Under the pieces are notes generated by a model, which was given only the letters and a program-made list of their open reading frames with translations, did no database searches and had not been told where the DNA came from. From assembly GCA_016650295.1 (NCBI GenBank), contig JAENWA010000111.1, positions 1 through 62,164 of the forward strand: a stretch of DNA of 62,164 nt, written 5' to 3'. This DNA is from Desulfuromonadales bacterium (GTDB lineage Bacteria; Desulfobacterota; Desulfuromonadia; Geobacterales; Pseudopelobacteraceae). Numbering within the stretch: the first letter of the stretch is position 1; the number at the start of each line of letters is the position of its first letter. This document shows, one piece after another, positions 7,578 through 15,919 of the stretch. The position numbers were made by a program, and so were the translations under genes.

Positions 7578-10064
7578 TTAACTGCGTAGCGTGACTACCG
7601 TGGCTCCGTCTCTTCCCTCATGCGCCTCACCCGGCCGGTATTCCTCCACCAGCGGGTGGCGGGCCAGGTGCTCCCGCACCGCCTGGCGCAGGCGCCCTGT
7701 GCCGAGGCCGTGGATGACGCGCACCTCCCGCAGGCCACCCAGCGAGGCGTGGTTGAGGAACGGCTCCAGCATCTCCAGCGCCTCTTCCACCCGCAGTCCG
7801 ATCAGCTTCAGTTCCCGCTGCTCGTCCTCGACCGCATCCACCTTCCAGGCGCTCTTGACCGGCCGCTGCTGCTTCACTCCCTCCTTTTTGAGGGGGGAAC
7901 GCAGATCGTCCAGCGCCACATCCAGCTCAATATTTCCGGCCCTGACCCGCACCTTGCCCTGTCTGGGGAGGAGCTGCAGCACCACGCCGTTGTGACCCAG
8001 GGAGCGGATCTGCACCCGGTCGCCCGCCGCAACATCGCGCAGGGGAGGCTGCTCTTCATCCTCGACTGTGCGCGGTTTGAGCTCTTCCAGCAGTTCCTGC
8101 TCGCTCTTGCGCAGCTGGTCGATGATCTCCGAACGCCGTTCGCGCTTGTACTCCTCCAGCAGTTCATTCATACGGCGGCGGCTGGTAGAGATCAATTCGC
8201 GGGCCTCGCTGTACCCCTTTTCGCGGGCCTCGCGCTTGGCCCTTTCGATGCCGGCTGCACGGGTATCCAGCTCCTGCTGCGTGCTGCGGACCTGCTCCTG
8301 CTGCTGCGACAGCCCGCGCCGGGCCTCGTCCAGTTCCTCACGTTTGCGGTGCAGTTCGGCCAGAAGGGAGGTGAATTCTTCTCCGGCCGTGCCGAGCATC
8401 TCGCGGGCAAATTCGATCACCCGCTCCGGCATACCGAAACGCCGGGCGATCTCGATGGCGTGGGAGTGCCCCGGCTCGCCGCTGATCAGCCGGTAGAGCG
8501 GGGTGTAGGTGGCGGAGTCATACTCCATGCCGGCGTTGAGCATGCCGGGGGTGCGGTGGACGTAGCCGATGATCTCCGACAAATGGGTGGTGGCGATCAC
8601 GCTTGCTCCGCGCTGCCGCAGGTCGCGCAGTACGCCGCAGGCGATGGCCGCCCCCTGCTGCGGCTCGGTGCCGGCTCCCAGTTCATCCAGCAGCACCAGC
8701 GTGCGCGGACCGGCCTGGTCCAGGATGGCCGCGATGCGGGCCACATGGGCCGAGAAGGTGGACAGGCTCTGCTCGATAGACTGTTCGTCGCCGATATCCA
8801 CCAGCAGCGTATCCAGCAGCGGGAAGCTGGAGCGGGCGCCGTTGGCCGGCACCGGGATGCCGCACAGGGCCATCAGGGTCAGTACCCCGGCGGTCTTGAG
8901 GGCGATGGTCTTGCCGCCGGCGTTGGGGCCGGTGATGACCATCACCGACGCAGAATTTGATCGCATATCTGCGTTGGCTTCGTCGGGGGCTCCTCGACGT
9001 ATGTTCATATACGCCTGCGTCGCCCCCTCCTCGCCGCCTTGATCTGCTTCCAAATTCTGCGTCGGGGTCCTTTTTCCCAATCCCAGATCAAGCGGCTCCA
9101 CCCGTGACAGGGCACCCTTGTGCTGCAGCATCAGCAGCAGCGGATGGCGGGCTTCGCTCAGCCTCAGTTCTCCGGTACTGTTCATCCGGGCGCTTTCCAG
9201 GCTGTACAGATCGGCAAAACCGGCGATGCCGTTGAGTACGTCCAGGGTCACCAGTGTTTCGAAACAGGCTCCGATCTGCGGGGCATCCTCGCGGAGCCAG
9301 GCCGAGAGCTGCCGCAGGATGCGGATCTCCTCGGCCTTTTCCTCGGCGTTCAGGTTCTCCAGTTCGTTGACGAAGGGGATGATCTCCAGCGGCTCCATGA
9401 AGGCGGTCTCGCCCGACGAGGAGACATCGTGCACGACCCCCTTGACCATCCCCTTGGAGTCCATCCGGACCGGGATCACCCAGCGCCCGGAACGCTGGGT
9501 GATGAAATCGTCCTGTAGGAAGATCTCGATGTTGTTGTCGCGGACGATCTCCTCGATCTTCTTGCGGATGCGGGCGGAAAGTGAGCGTTTGGCCCGGCGG
9601 ATCTCCCGCAGCTGCGACGAGGCGCCGTCCATGATGCTGCCGTCGCTGTCGATGGAGGCGGCCAGTGGTTCGAGGATGTCGGCGAACGGCTTCAGGGGCG
9701 GATCAATCGCCCGCAAGAGCGGGATATCGCCCCGCGGGGCAAACTGGCGCGAGACATCGCTGAAAATCCGCAGCACCGGCAGGAAAACCAGCAGTTCCCG
9801 GGGGGCCAGGAAGGCGCCTGACGGACGGATGGTCTCCAGCAGGGGGCGGATGTCTTCGAACTCCGCCAGGCGGAGATCGATGCCGAGGCTGGACAGTGCC
9901 CGGATCTCCGAGACCCTCCCGGAGATGGAATCGATGCTGGCGATATCGGTTTGCGGCGCGCTTTCCATCAACTGGCGGCGGGAGACGTCGCTGTGGACGC
10001 GGGTGGCAATCTCGGCCAGGATCTTGTCGAACTCCAGTCTTTTCAGGGTTTCAGGGGTAATCAT
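7578..10064 (-). CDS. mutS2: Endonuclease MutS2 with an in-frame palindromic insertion
   Basis: 828 residues. MutS2 proteins are ATPases that bind branched DNA, suppress recombination and, in some bacteria, act on stalled ribosomes. Order: MutS2 core and lever (1-330), ATPase with Walker A TGPNAGGKT near 376-384, Walker B LVLLDELGAGTEP, the coiled coil (about 510-630, rich in Q/E/R), and a C-terminal Smr domain with VIHGLGTGRLRQAV. The Smr LDLRG motif is degenerate here (LKLIG). Residues about 334-372 are encoded by a 117-bp palindromic element inserted exactly in frame before Walker A; without it the length would be 789. The start overlaps the upstream stop as ATGA. Confidence 0.93.
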   Translation of the reverse strand: MITPETLKRLEFDKILAEIATRVHSDVSRRQLMESAPQTDIASIDSISGRVSEIRALSSLGIDLRLAEFEDIRPLLETIRPSGAFLAPRELLVFLPVLRIFSDVSRQFAPRGDIPLLRAIDPPLKPFADILEPLAASIDSDGSIMDGASSQLREIRRAKRSLSARIRKKIEEIVRDNNIEIFLQDDFITQRSGRWVIPVRMDSKGMVKGVVHDVSSSGETAFMEPLEIIPFVNELENLNAEEKAEEIRILRQLSAWLREDAPQIGACFETLVTLDVLNGIAGFADLYSLESARMNSTGELRLSEARHPLLLMLQHKGALSRVEPLDLGLGKRTPTQNLEADQGGEEGATQAYMNIRRGAPDEANADMRSNSASVMVITGPNAGGKTIALKTAGVLTLMALCGIPVPANGARSSFPLLDTLLVDIGDEQSIEQSLSTFSAHVARIAAILDQAGPRTLVLLDELGAGTEPQQGAAIACGVLRDLRQRGASVIATTHLSEIIGYVHRTPGMLNAGMEYDSATYTPLYRLISGEPGHSHAIEIARRFGMPERVIEFAREMLGTAGEEFTSLLAELHRKREELDEARRGLSQQQEQVRSTQQELDTRAAGIERAKREAREKGYSEARELISTSRRRMNELLEEYKRERRSEIIDQLRKSEQELLEELKPRTVEDEEQPPLRDVAAGDRVQIRSLGHNGVVLQLLPRQGKVRVRAGNIELDVALDDLRSPLKKEGVKQQRPVKSAWKVDAVEDEQRELKLIGLRVEEALEMLEPFLNHASLGGLREVRVIHGLGTGRLRQAVREHLARHPLVEEYRPGEAHEGRDGATVVTLRS
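8947..9063. repeat. 117-bp palindromic element inside mutS2
   Basis: The ends are perfect 13-base inverted repeats (GACGCAGAATTTG at 8947-8959 and CAAATTCTGCGTC at 9051-9063), and the interior also pairs imperfectly along most of its length (for example GGGGGCTCCTCGACGTAT with ATACGCCTGCGTCGCCCCC). At 117 bases it is 39 codons, so it preserves the host frame. The encoded segment is polar (EADQGGEEGATQAY..RRGAPDEANADMR), unlike any MutS2 part. Confidence 0.85.
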
Positions 10065-10414
10065 GAATCCTTCTTTACCGTTCGCCGCCGTCGGCGGTCT
10101 TTTTGTTTGCGCAGTCGTTCGATACGCTTCATTTCCGGTGTCAACACACCGCTCAAGGCCTCGATCCGTTCCAGCACCTCCCGGCGCGCCAGAAAACGGT
10201 TGACCGACTGGCTGCGCTCGCGCGACACGCTGACACTGATGCCGCTGGGGATATGCCGCAGCTGGACGCAGGTCGAGGTTTTATTGACATGTTGGCCGCC
10301 GTTGCCGAAGGAGCGGACGAAACTCTCCTCCAGATCCTCCTCGCGCACTTGCAACTCGGCCATCTTTCGCTGCAGCCAGCGATTCTTCTCCTCGCTCACG
10401 GCAAAATCAGGCAT
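10061..10414 (-). CDS. Release-factor-like peptidyl-tRNA hydrolase (GGQ domain)
   Basis: 117 residues from the ATG at 10414. A stand-alone RF-1 domain with the GGQ loop (FGNGGQHVNKT, GGQ at 39-41), followed by the conserved HIPSGISVSVSRERSQSVN and a basic tail rich in K and R. Proteins of this class hydrolyse peptidyl-tRNA on ribosomes; ArfB does so on stalled ribosomes with its basic tail in the mRNA channel. This one is shorter than ArfB, so ArfB itself is only a possibility. It overlaps the NUDIX gene by 8 bases and mutS2 by 4, forming a tight operon, which is suggestive given the ribosome role of some MutS2 proteins. Confidence 0.8.
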   Translation of the reverse strand: MPDFAVSEEKNRWLQRKMAELQVREEDLEESFVRSFGNGGQHVNKTSTCVQLRHIPSGISVSVSRERSQSVNRFLARREVLERIEALSGVLTPEMKRIERLRKQKDRRRRRTVKKDS

Positions 10415-10949
10415 GGTCTGCCTTCCCGGAACGGCGGAGCAGGTCCCAGCGAGACAGGGCGGCCAGGGTCTTCCCGTCACTGATGCGCCCGTCGGCGGCC
10501 ATCTGCAGGGCTTCGGCCAGGGTCAGACGCAACACCTCGATCTCTTCATCCGCCTCCGGCTGCGCCTGCCCCTGGGTGATGCCGATGGCGGCGAACAGGT
10601 GGATGATCTCATCAAAGACCCCCGGGGAAGAGAAGACGGTCCCCAGGGGGATCAGCTCCGCAGCCGTCATGCCGGTTTCCTCCAGCAGCTCCCGTCCGGC
10701 GCACTCCACGGGTGGTTCGCCCGGACTCAATCGCCCGGCCGGAATCTCCAGTATAACGCGATCAATCGCCGGCCGCAGCTGGCGGATCAGGGAGACCGTT
10801 CCGTCGTCATGCACCGGCAGGACTCCGGCCCCGCCCGGGTGACGGATGATCTGGAAGGTGTGACGGCCCCGTTCACCGATCCGCACCTCCATCTGTTCGA
10901 TATCTATGACCAGTCCCTTAAAGACAATTGTGTGGTTAGATGAGTCCAT
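10407..10949 (-). CDS. NUDIX hydrolase, ADP-ribose pyrophosphatase-like
   Basis: 180 residues. The Nudix box is complete: GRLSPGEPPVECAGRELLEE followed by TGM, with the G-x5-E-x7-REUxEE pattern. The N-terminal beta region (VRIGERGRHTFQIIRHPGGA) and LEIPAGRL are those of the ADP-ribose/nucleoside diphosphate-sugar pyrophosphatase branch, which cleaves ADP-ribose to AMP and ribose-5-phosphate. Substrate is inferred from subfamily pattern only. It is the first gene of the minus-strand run leading through the release-factor-like gene into mutS2. Confidence 0.85.
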   Translation of the reverse strand: MDSSNHTIVFKGLVIDIEQMEVRIGERGRHTFQIIRHPGGAGVLPVHDDGTVSLIRQLRPAIDRVILEIPAGRLSPGEPPVECAGRELLEETGMTAAELIPLGTVFSSPGVFDEIIHLFAAIGITQGQAQPEADEEIEVLRLTLAEALQMAADGRISDGKTLAALSRWDLLRRSGKADHA

Positions 10950-11091
10950 ATCCCGCTGCCTTCGATGAATTAATATTTCACTATACCAATACCGGTACGG
11001 ATTTCCAATGACTATTCAGCGGGTCTTCCCGGTTGCCGTAGGAACGGCGAAGTGATATAAGCATACGATTCCGACTTAAAAAACCTGCTGG

Positions 11092-11252
11092 GAGTCTGTC
11101 AGACTTAGGAAATCGTAGCGAAAATTCGACTGAGCGAGGACAGATTTTGCTGATTTTGCAGGTCAATAGTTGTTCTATTGACCAAAAAAGCGGCAAAACA
11201 TGGACCGTTTAGACGGATTTGCAGTAGATTTTTCCTAAGTCCGACAGGCTCC
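11092..11252. repeat. MITE-like element with nested inverted repeats
   Basis: The ends are imperfect inverted repeats of about 22 bases (GGAGTCTGTCAGACTTAGGA at 11092 and its near complement ending GTCCGACAGGCTCC at 11252). The centre holds a perfect hairpin, GGTCAATAG-TTGTT-CTATTGACC at 11162-11184. The element fills most of the gene-free stretch 10950-11281 between the NUDIX gene and plsC. A 71-codon frame across it on the minus strand is not a convincing gene. Confidence 0.75.
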
Positions 11253-11281
11253 TAAAATGCGGTCAGCAAGAAAGGCACAAC

Positions 11282-11935
11282 GTGCGAGTCTCATTTATTC
11301 AACGTTTATGGGTTACCTTTTCCTGCCATGTGGTCGGTTTTTACGCCTCAACCCTCAACAGGTTCGTGATCAAGGGGGCTGAAAACATCCCCTCCCGGGG
11401 CGGGGTATTGCTGGCTTCCAACCATATTTCGGCCTTCGAAACAATCTTTCTCCCCTGGGCCGTGATCCGGCATCATCCGATGCAGATGCTCTGGGCTCCG
11501 GCCAAGGAGGAACTCTTCGAGAAAAGATTTCAGCGCCTGCTGTATTCATCGTGGGGCGCCTTTCCGGTGCGGCGCAAACGTGATGTCAAGGCAACCAGGG
11601 TTCTCAACGATCTGCTCAAGGACCAGAAGGTGATGCTCTTCCCGGAGGGCACCCGCCACAAGGACGGCCGGCTGGGGCCGGGTAACCGGGGGGTCGGCAA
11701 GATCATCTACGACACCCGTCCGACAGTCATACCCACGGCCCTGATCGGCTTTAACCGTTGGAGGTTTCCCGGTTTCGGACAGCCAGCCACCGTCGTCTTC
11801 GGGACTCCGCTGGATTTTAATGATCTTTACCAGCTTGAGGACTGCAAGGAGACACATCACCTGATCGTGGGGCGTATCATGCAGGCCATTGCCGGGTTGC
11901 TGAAGGGGGAGGGCGCCTATGTCGGTGAAGCCTGA
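11282..11935 (+). CDS. 1-acyl-sn-glycerol-3-phosphate acyltransferase family protein
   Basis: 217 residues from the GTG at 11282. A PlsC-type acyltransferase that would acylate lysophosphatidate (or a related lysolipid) at the membrane. Block I is [10 protein letters not shown]: the usual HX4D is HX4E here, a variant found in other PlsC proteins. Block II is FPVRRKRD, block [22 protein letters not shown], and block [10 protein letters not shown]. The N-terminus ([16 protein letters not shown]) is a single membrane-associated helix. Its end overlaps rnhA by 17 bases, so the two are translated together. Exact acceptor unknown. Confidence 0.85.
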   Translation: MRVSFIQRLWVTFSCHVVGFYASTLNRFVIKGAENIPSRGGVLLASNHISAFETIFLPWAVIRHHPMQMLWAPAKEELFEKRFQRLLYSSWGAFPVRRKRDVKATRVLNDLLKDQKVMLFPEGTRHKDGRLGPGNRGVGKIIYDTRPTVIPTALIGFNRWRFPGFGQPATVVFGTPLDFNDLYQLEDCKETHHLIVGRIMQAIAGLLKGEGAYVGEA

Positions 11936-12368
11936 CAGCCCGATGGTGGAGATTTTTGGCGACGGGGCTTGCAGCGGCAATCCCGGCCCCGGCGGCTACG
12001 GGGCCATTCTGCGCTGCAGCGGGCGTGAGAAGGAGATCAGCGGTTGGGCGCCTGAAACAACCAATAACCGTATGGAGTTGACCGCCATCATCGAGGCGTT
12101 GCGTCAATTGACCCGCCCCTGCCGCATCACAATTACGACCGACTCGCAGTACGTGGTCAAGGGGATGACCGAATGGATCGCCGGATGGAAGCGCAACGGC
12201 TGGCGCAACAGCAAGAAGGAGCAGGTTCTGAATCGTGATCTGTGGGAGGCCCTGCTGGAACAGTCGCAGCCCCATACCATCACCTGGAAATGGGTACGGG
12301 GACATGCCGGTCATGCGGAGAACGAGCGCTGTGACTGCCTGGCGCGCGAGGCGCTGGCGAAGAGATAA
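11919..12368 (+). CDS. rnhA: Ribonuclease HI
   Basis: 149 residues, close to the usual 150-155. It cleaves the RNA strand of RNA-DNA hybrids using two metal ions. All four acidic catalytic residues are visible: D in [16 protein letters not shown] in NNRMELTA, D in TTDSQYV, and D in NERCDCLA. The basic protrusion is present ([20 protein letters not shown]). Its ATG lies inside the end of the acyltransferase gene, an overlap that implies coupled translation. Confidence 0.95.
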   Translation: MSVKPDSPMVEIFGDGACSGNPGPGGYGAILRCSGREKEISGWAPETTNNRMELTAIIEALRQLTRPCRITITTDSQYVVKGMTEWIAGWKRNGWRNSKKEQVLNRDLWEALLEQSQPHTITWKWVRGHAGHAENERCDCLAREALAKR

Positions 12369-12409
12369 GCCGGGATCTGCAGGGATTTCAGCGGCAATGG
12401 GTCTGCGGG

Positions 12410-12904
12410 TTATTTGTCGGCCGGTACTACATCAACAAAGGTGAAGCCGTACTTGGGGTGCATGAAGGCATAGGAATTGGGAAACTTCGAGAAAAGCCAA
12501 CCCTGAAACAAAACCGAACCGTTTTCGCTTATCTGTACCTTTACTCCGGGATTTCTGAGCTCATTGGAGGAGGAGGTCATGACAGAACCCTCCATGATAA
12601 AGGCCGGCAGAAACGTCTCTACCTTGATGATCATGGCGGTGGATGGAATTGCCTGTTTGCCGCCGATAGGGATGGTAAAGACTTTTTGTGAAACATTGGA
12701 CTTGTCGATGACAGCAATTCGAACCGCTTTCCATTTGCCTGCGACCGATGGCGGGACTACAATCGACGCTTCTTTTTTGATAAAATGGGAATGAACAGAC
12801 TCTGCTCGTGGCGGGAGTTGCTGATCCTGCTTCTTGCCTCCCGGTGCTCCCCAAAAGAGGATCGGCAGGGCAAACAGTACTGATTGTAAGGAGACTGCAA
12901 TCAT
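12410..12904 (-). CDS. DUF2155-like exported protein
   Basis: 164 residues from the ATG at 12904 (a TTG immediately before it is less likely). The first ~22 residues (MIAVSLQSVLFALPILFWGA) look like a signal peptide or anchor. The mature part, with IPIGGKQAIPSTAMIIKVET, FLPAFIMEGSVMTS, NPGVKVQISENG and LFQGWLFSKFPNSYAFMHP, fits DUF2155, exported proteins of unknown role found in proteobacteria. It converges on rnhA and lies 28 bases beyond the tRNA-Ser gene. Confidence 0.65.
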   Translation of the reverse strand: MIAVSLQSVLFALPILFWGAPGGKKQDQQLPPRAESVHSHFIKKEASIVVPPSVAGKWKAVRIAVIDKSNVSQKVFTIPIGGKQAIPSTAMIIKVETFLPAFIMEGSVMTSSSNELRNPGVKVQISENGSVLFQGWLFSKFPNSYAFMHPKYGFTFVDVVPADK

Positions 12905-12932
12905 CAAAGAAAATACCCAATTAGGTGGTAAG

Positions 12933-13025
12933 TGGCGGAGAGACAGGGATTCGAACCCTGGATACCGGTTTCCCAGTATACTCGCTTAGCAGGCGAGCGC
13001 CTTCGACCTACTCGGCCATCTCTCC
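12933..13025 (-). tRNA. tRNA-Ser (anticodon GCU)
   Basis: A 93-nt class II tRNA with CCA encoded. The acceptor stem GGAGAGA pairs with TCTCTCC. The anticodon stem-loop CTCGCCTGCTAAGCGAG gives anticodon GCT (reads AGC/AGU). There is a long variable arm (TATACTGGGAAACCGGTAT) typical of tRNA-Ser, and the T-arm is CAGGGTTCGAATCCCTG. Confidence 0.97.
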
Positions 13026-13067
13026 ATAACTTAACACAGCCCGTCAAAAGCAGGGCTTATATCAGTA

Positions 13068-13655
13068 CTACTTTCCTTTTTTCAGGTCAATCAAAATCAG
13101 CTTCGCGATGGCCTTGAGCGTTTCAAATACCCCTTCACCGGTCGTGGCGCAGGCTTCATACTCAGGTACGTTGGTCGGATTCAGTTCCAGTCGCATTTCT
13201 TCCACAGTCATTGCGCCGGGGAGATCCCGTTTGTTGTACTGAATCACATAGGGCAGTTTATCAAGATCGTAGCCCTGCTCCTTGAGGTTAAATCTCAGGT
13301 TATCCAGCGATTCAATATTTGCGTCTACACGTTCTTCCTGGGAATCGGCCACAAAAACAACCCCATCAACCCCTTTCAGGATCAGCTTGCGGGATGCATC
13401 GTAGAAAACCTGCCCAGGAACGGTATAGAGGTGAAAGCGGGTCTTAAAACCCCTGATCTCACCGAGTGCAAGCGGCAGGAAATCAAAGAACAGAGTCCTT
13501 TCGGTCTCGGTTGCCAAACTGATCATCTTGCCTTTCGCATCCGGCGCGGTCTTCTGGTAGACGTACTGAAGATTTGTGGTCTTGCCGCGCAGGCCCGGGC
13601 CATAGTACACGATCTTGCAATTTATCTCGCGCGAGGCGTAATTGATAAATGACAT
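13068..13655 (-). CDS. mglA: MglA-like small Ras-type GTPase
   Basis: 195 residues. A bacterial Ras-like GTPase of the MglA family, which sets cell polarity or locates motility machinery and is switched by its GAP MglB, encoded just upstream. P-loop [14 protein letters not shown]; the switch/Walker B region reads [10 protein letters not shown], where MglA-type proteins have Thr instead of the usual Asp; nucleotide specificity QYNKRDLP. It starts 24 bases after the mglB stop and the two are one operon. Which process it polarises here (pili, chemoreceptors) is not shown. Confidence 0.92.
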   Translation of the reverse strand: MSFINYASREINCKIVYYGPGLRGKTTNLQYVYQKTAPDAKGKMISLATETERTLFFDFLPLALGEIRGFKTRFHLYTVPGQVFYDASRKLILKGVDGVVFVADSQEERVDANIESLDNLRFNLKEQGYDLDKLPYVIQYNKRDLPGAMTVEEMRLELNPTNVPEYEACATTGEGVFETLKAIAKLILIDLKKGK

Positions 13656-13679
13656 GTTTTTGGCTTACCCCGTTAATTA

Positions 13680-14171
13680 CTAGCTGAACAGATTGTCAAT
13701 ATCGTCGTCAGTAATCTCTGCGAAGGGGAAATCAGATACGCCCCGTTTTTCCTTGTCCTCGGCCTTTTTCAGCAACTTTTCAAAAATTGCCGAGAGCTCA
13801 TCCGATGATTTTTTCACCCTCAGACGAACAAGCCCGAGAGAGGAACGGCTATCAAAGAGGACCACCAGAATAACCCTGCCGCCAACTATGGATATGTGGA
13901 GATTATCCTTTTCGCCCTCGTGAAAAAGAATAGAAAATTCTTTTTCACCGATGAGCTTGGCAAGTCCTCCGGTAGCGGCAATATTGCCGGCAGTCAGCGA
14001 TGCAAGCGAGGTTGTATCAAATCGCTCCGTATCGCCAACCCCTGATATGAGTTGTCCGTTCTTGTCAACCAGGAAAATGACCTTGGCATTGGCATCCTGA
14101 AGAAGCCTCTCGATCACTACGGTAATTTCCTGGAATTCTTCTTCGTACATGACCATCTGTTGAGTGGACAT
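13680..14171 (-). CDS. mglB: MglB-like roadblock/LC7 protein
   Basis: 163 residues. A roadblock/LC7 domain (FLVDKNGQLISGVGDTERFD, then SLTAGNIAATGGLAKLIGEK) as in MglB, the GTPase-activating partner of MglA. The C-terminal tail is acidic and ends DDDIDNLFS, often the part that contacts other polarity factors. The ATG at 14171 has GGAGAG upstream. It is the first gene of the mglBA pair on the minus strand. Confidence 0.9.
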   Translation of the reverse strand: MSTQQMVMYEEEFQEITVVIERLLQDANAKVIFLVDKNGQLISGVGDTERFDTTSLASLTAGNIAATGGLAKLIGEKEFSILFHEGEKDNLHISIVGGRVILVVLFDSRSSLGLVRLRVKKSSDELSAIFEKLLKKAEDKEKRGVSDFPFAEITDDDIDNLFS

Positions 14172-14408
14172 GCTACTCTCCTCGCCTGAAGGTTTAAAAC
14201 CGCCGGAAAATTAAGGGGAATTTTTAGATCAAAATTATATACCAGAATTATATTTCAGTTTCAAGCTTATTAAGTGACCGTCTGCGATACTTTTATCATG
14301 TTGACCGGCGGAACCGGAAATATTCTTGAGTTTATCTCCCCTTTCGGGTAGGCTTTTGAGAGGGTGAGCCGTAAATATGTCCGCACATTGCAGGATACGG
14401 GAGTTTAT

Positions 14409-15500
14409 ATGCAAACAGAATTCATACCTAAATGGATCGCTTGGGAAACCACCCAGAAATGTAATCTGCGGTGTGTGCATTGCCGATGTTCGTCAGAAAT
14501 GACGTCGTCTGAAGGCGATTTCAGTACTGAAGAAGGAAAAAAACTGCTCAAGGAAATCGCCGATTATTCCAAACCGGTTGTTGTCCTTTCCGGCGGTGAG
14601 CCGCTTATGAGACAGGATATTTTCGAACTGGCCGGCTACGGCACCTCGCTCGGACTGCGCATGTGCATGGCCACTAACGGAGCCCTGGTTACCGATGAAA
14701 TCTGCAAAAAGATGAAAGAGGCCGACATCAAGATGGTCTCACTTTCGCTGGACGGTTCTACCGCCGAAGTGCATGACAACTTCCGCCAGTGCCCCGGCTC
14801 CTTTGACGGCGTGGTGCGGGCTGCAGAGCTTTTCAGAAATAACGGCCAGAAGTTTCTGGTCAACTCGTCATTTACAAAACGAAACCAGCATGACATCGCC
14901 AACACCTTCAAGGTAGCCAAGGGACTGGGTGCAACTGCCTGGTACATGTTCATGATCGTCCCAACCGGACGCGGCGAAGATATCATGAGCGAGCTGATCT
15001 CCAAGGAAGACTACGAAGATATTCTGGACTGGCACTACCAGCAGGAGAAACAGGAGGACGACATCCTCATGCGTCCTACTTGCGCACCCCACTATTACCG
15101 GATCGTCCCCCAGAAAGCCAAGGCCGAGGGGACTTCATTCGAACGCCGCTCCCTGACCTTCTCCACCGGCGGCGGCAAAGGCTGCATCGCTGCCCAGACC
15201 ATCTGCCTGATCGACTGTTTCGGCAATGTAAAACCATGCTCATACTTTCACCGCACGGCCGGCAACGTCAAGGAAACCCCCTTCCGTGAAATCTGGGAAA
15301 ATTCCGAGATATTCCGCAATCTGCGCGACTTCAAATCCTATAAAGGGAAATGCGGCCAATGCGAGTACATCAATGTCTGCGGGGGATGCCGGGCCAGGGC
15401 CGATGCGGTACACGGCGACTACATGGAAGAAGAACCATTCTGCAATTATGTTCCAATCCGTATCCAGCGTAGCGAATTGAGCAAAACGGAAAATAAGTAG
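14409..15500 (+). CDS. Radical SAM/SPASM protein, AhbC/AhbD/NirJ-like
   Basis: 363 residues from the ATG at 14409 (GGGAG upstream; a GTG at 14364 adds 15 residues without a better RBS). The radical SAM cluster motif is CNLRCVHC, followed by [12 protein letters not shown]; the C-terminal SPASM region has CFGNVKPC and [17 protein letters not shown], cysteines for extra [4Fe-4S] centres. The overall pattern resembles enzymes of the siroheme-dependent heme pathway (AhbC/AhbD) and NirJ, which trim tetrapyrrole side chains. Other SPASM peptide-maturase functions cannot be excluded; no precursor peptide is seen next to it. It is divergent from mglB and followed by tRNA-Phe. Confidence 0.75.
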   Translation: MQTEFIPKWIAWETTQKCNLRCVHCRCSSEMTSSEGDFSTEEGKKLLKEIADYSKPVVVLSGGEPLMRQDIFELAGYGTSLGLRMCMATNGALVTDEICKKMKEADIKMVSLSLDGSTAEVHDNFRQCPGSFDGVVRAAELFRNNGQKFLVNSSFTKRNQHDIANTFKVAKGLGATAWYMFMIVPTGRGEDIMSELISKEDYEDILDWHYQQEKQEDDILMRPTCAPHYYRIVPQKAKAEGTSFERRSLTFSTGGGKGCIAAQTICLIDCFGNVKPCSYFHRTAGNVKETPFREIWENSEIFRNLRDFKSYKGKCGQCEYINVCGGCRARADAVHGDYMEEEPFCNYVPIRIQRSELSKTENK

Positions 15501-15546
15501 TTGACAGCGTCTCCCGGTTTGGGATATAAGATCGATTCCTTTTCAC

Positions 15547-15622
15547 GCCCAGGTAGCTCAGTCGGTAGAGCAGAGGATTGAAAATCCTCGTGTCGGCGGT
15601 TCGATTCCGTCCCTGGGCACCA
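15547..15622 (+). tRNA. tRNA-Phe (anticodon GAA)
   Basis: A 76-nt tRNA with CCA encoded. The acceptor stem GCCCAGG pairs with CCTGGGC. The D-arm is AGCTCAGTCGGTAGAGC, the anticodon stem-loop GAGGATTGAAAATCCTC gives GAA, and the T-arm is CGGCGGTTCGATTCCGTC. Its last 15 bases are repeated with one mismatch at 15709-15723. Confidence 0.97.
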
Positions 15623-15633
15623 CTAAAATCAAA

Positions 15634-15667
15634 AAAGCTAACCATTTAAAGTGGCTAGCTTTTTTTA
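15634..15667 (+). terminator. Intrinsic terminator after tRNA-Phe
   Basis: AAAGCTAACCA pairs with TGGCTAGCTTT (one mismatch) around a TTTAAAG loop, followed by a T-run. It lies 12 bases beyond the tRNA. Confidence 0.8.
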
Positions 15668-15708
15668 TTTAATAATAATATTTTAATTTTAGTACACCGG
15701 TGGTACAC

Positions 15709-15723
15709 CGTCTCTGGGCACCA
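15709..15723 (+). repeat. Duplicated tRNA-Phe 3' end (att-like scar)
   Basis: CGTCTCTGGGCACCA repeats the tRNA 3' end CGTCCCTGGGCACCA (15608-15622) with one change. The preceding bases hold a short tandem repeat (TACACCGGTGGTACACCG). Such duplications arise when integrative elements insert at tRNA 3' ends. No integrase gene is visible nearby. Otherwise 15724-15919 holds nothing I can support. Confidence 0.65.
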
Positions 15724-15919
15724 AATATAGTAAATATTTAAGCCTAACATACTGCTTTTGCTAGATACAGTATGTGTTGTCAGTATTAAACCCTCACCTC
15801 ACACCATCTTTCCCCGCACTAATCCACCACCGAGTACAAATTATGTAAGAAGATCAACGCGGGGGCGACAGATTCTCTGCCCCATTATGGCTAGTTTAAT
15901 GCTGTAATTTGCCACATTG

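Noticed and set aside
8681-8866. Other short frames within mutS2
   Set aside because: Shadows of the mutS2 reading frame.
7620-8960. 446-codon plus-strand frame opposite mutS2
   Set aside because: Shadow frame; low-complexity leucine/glutamine composition with no family resemblance.
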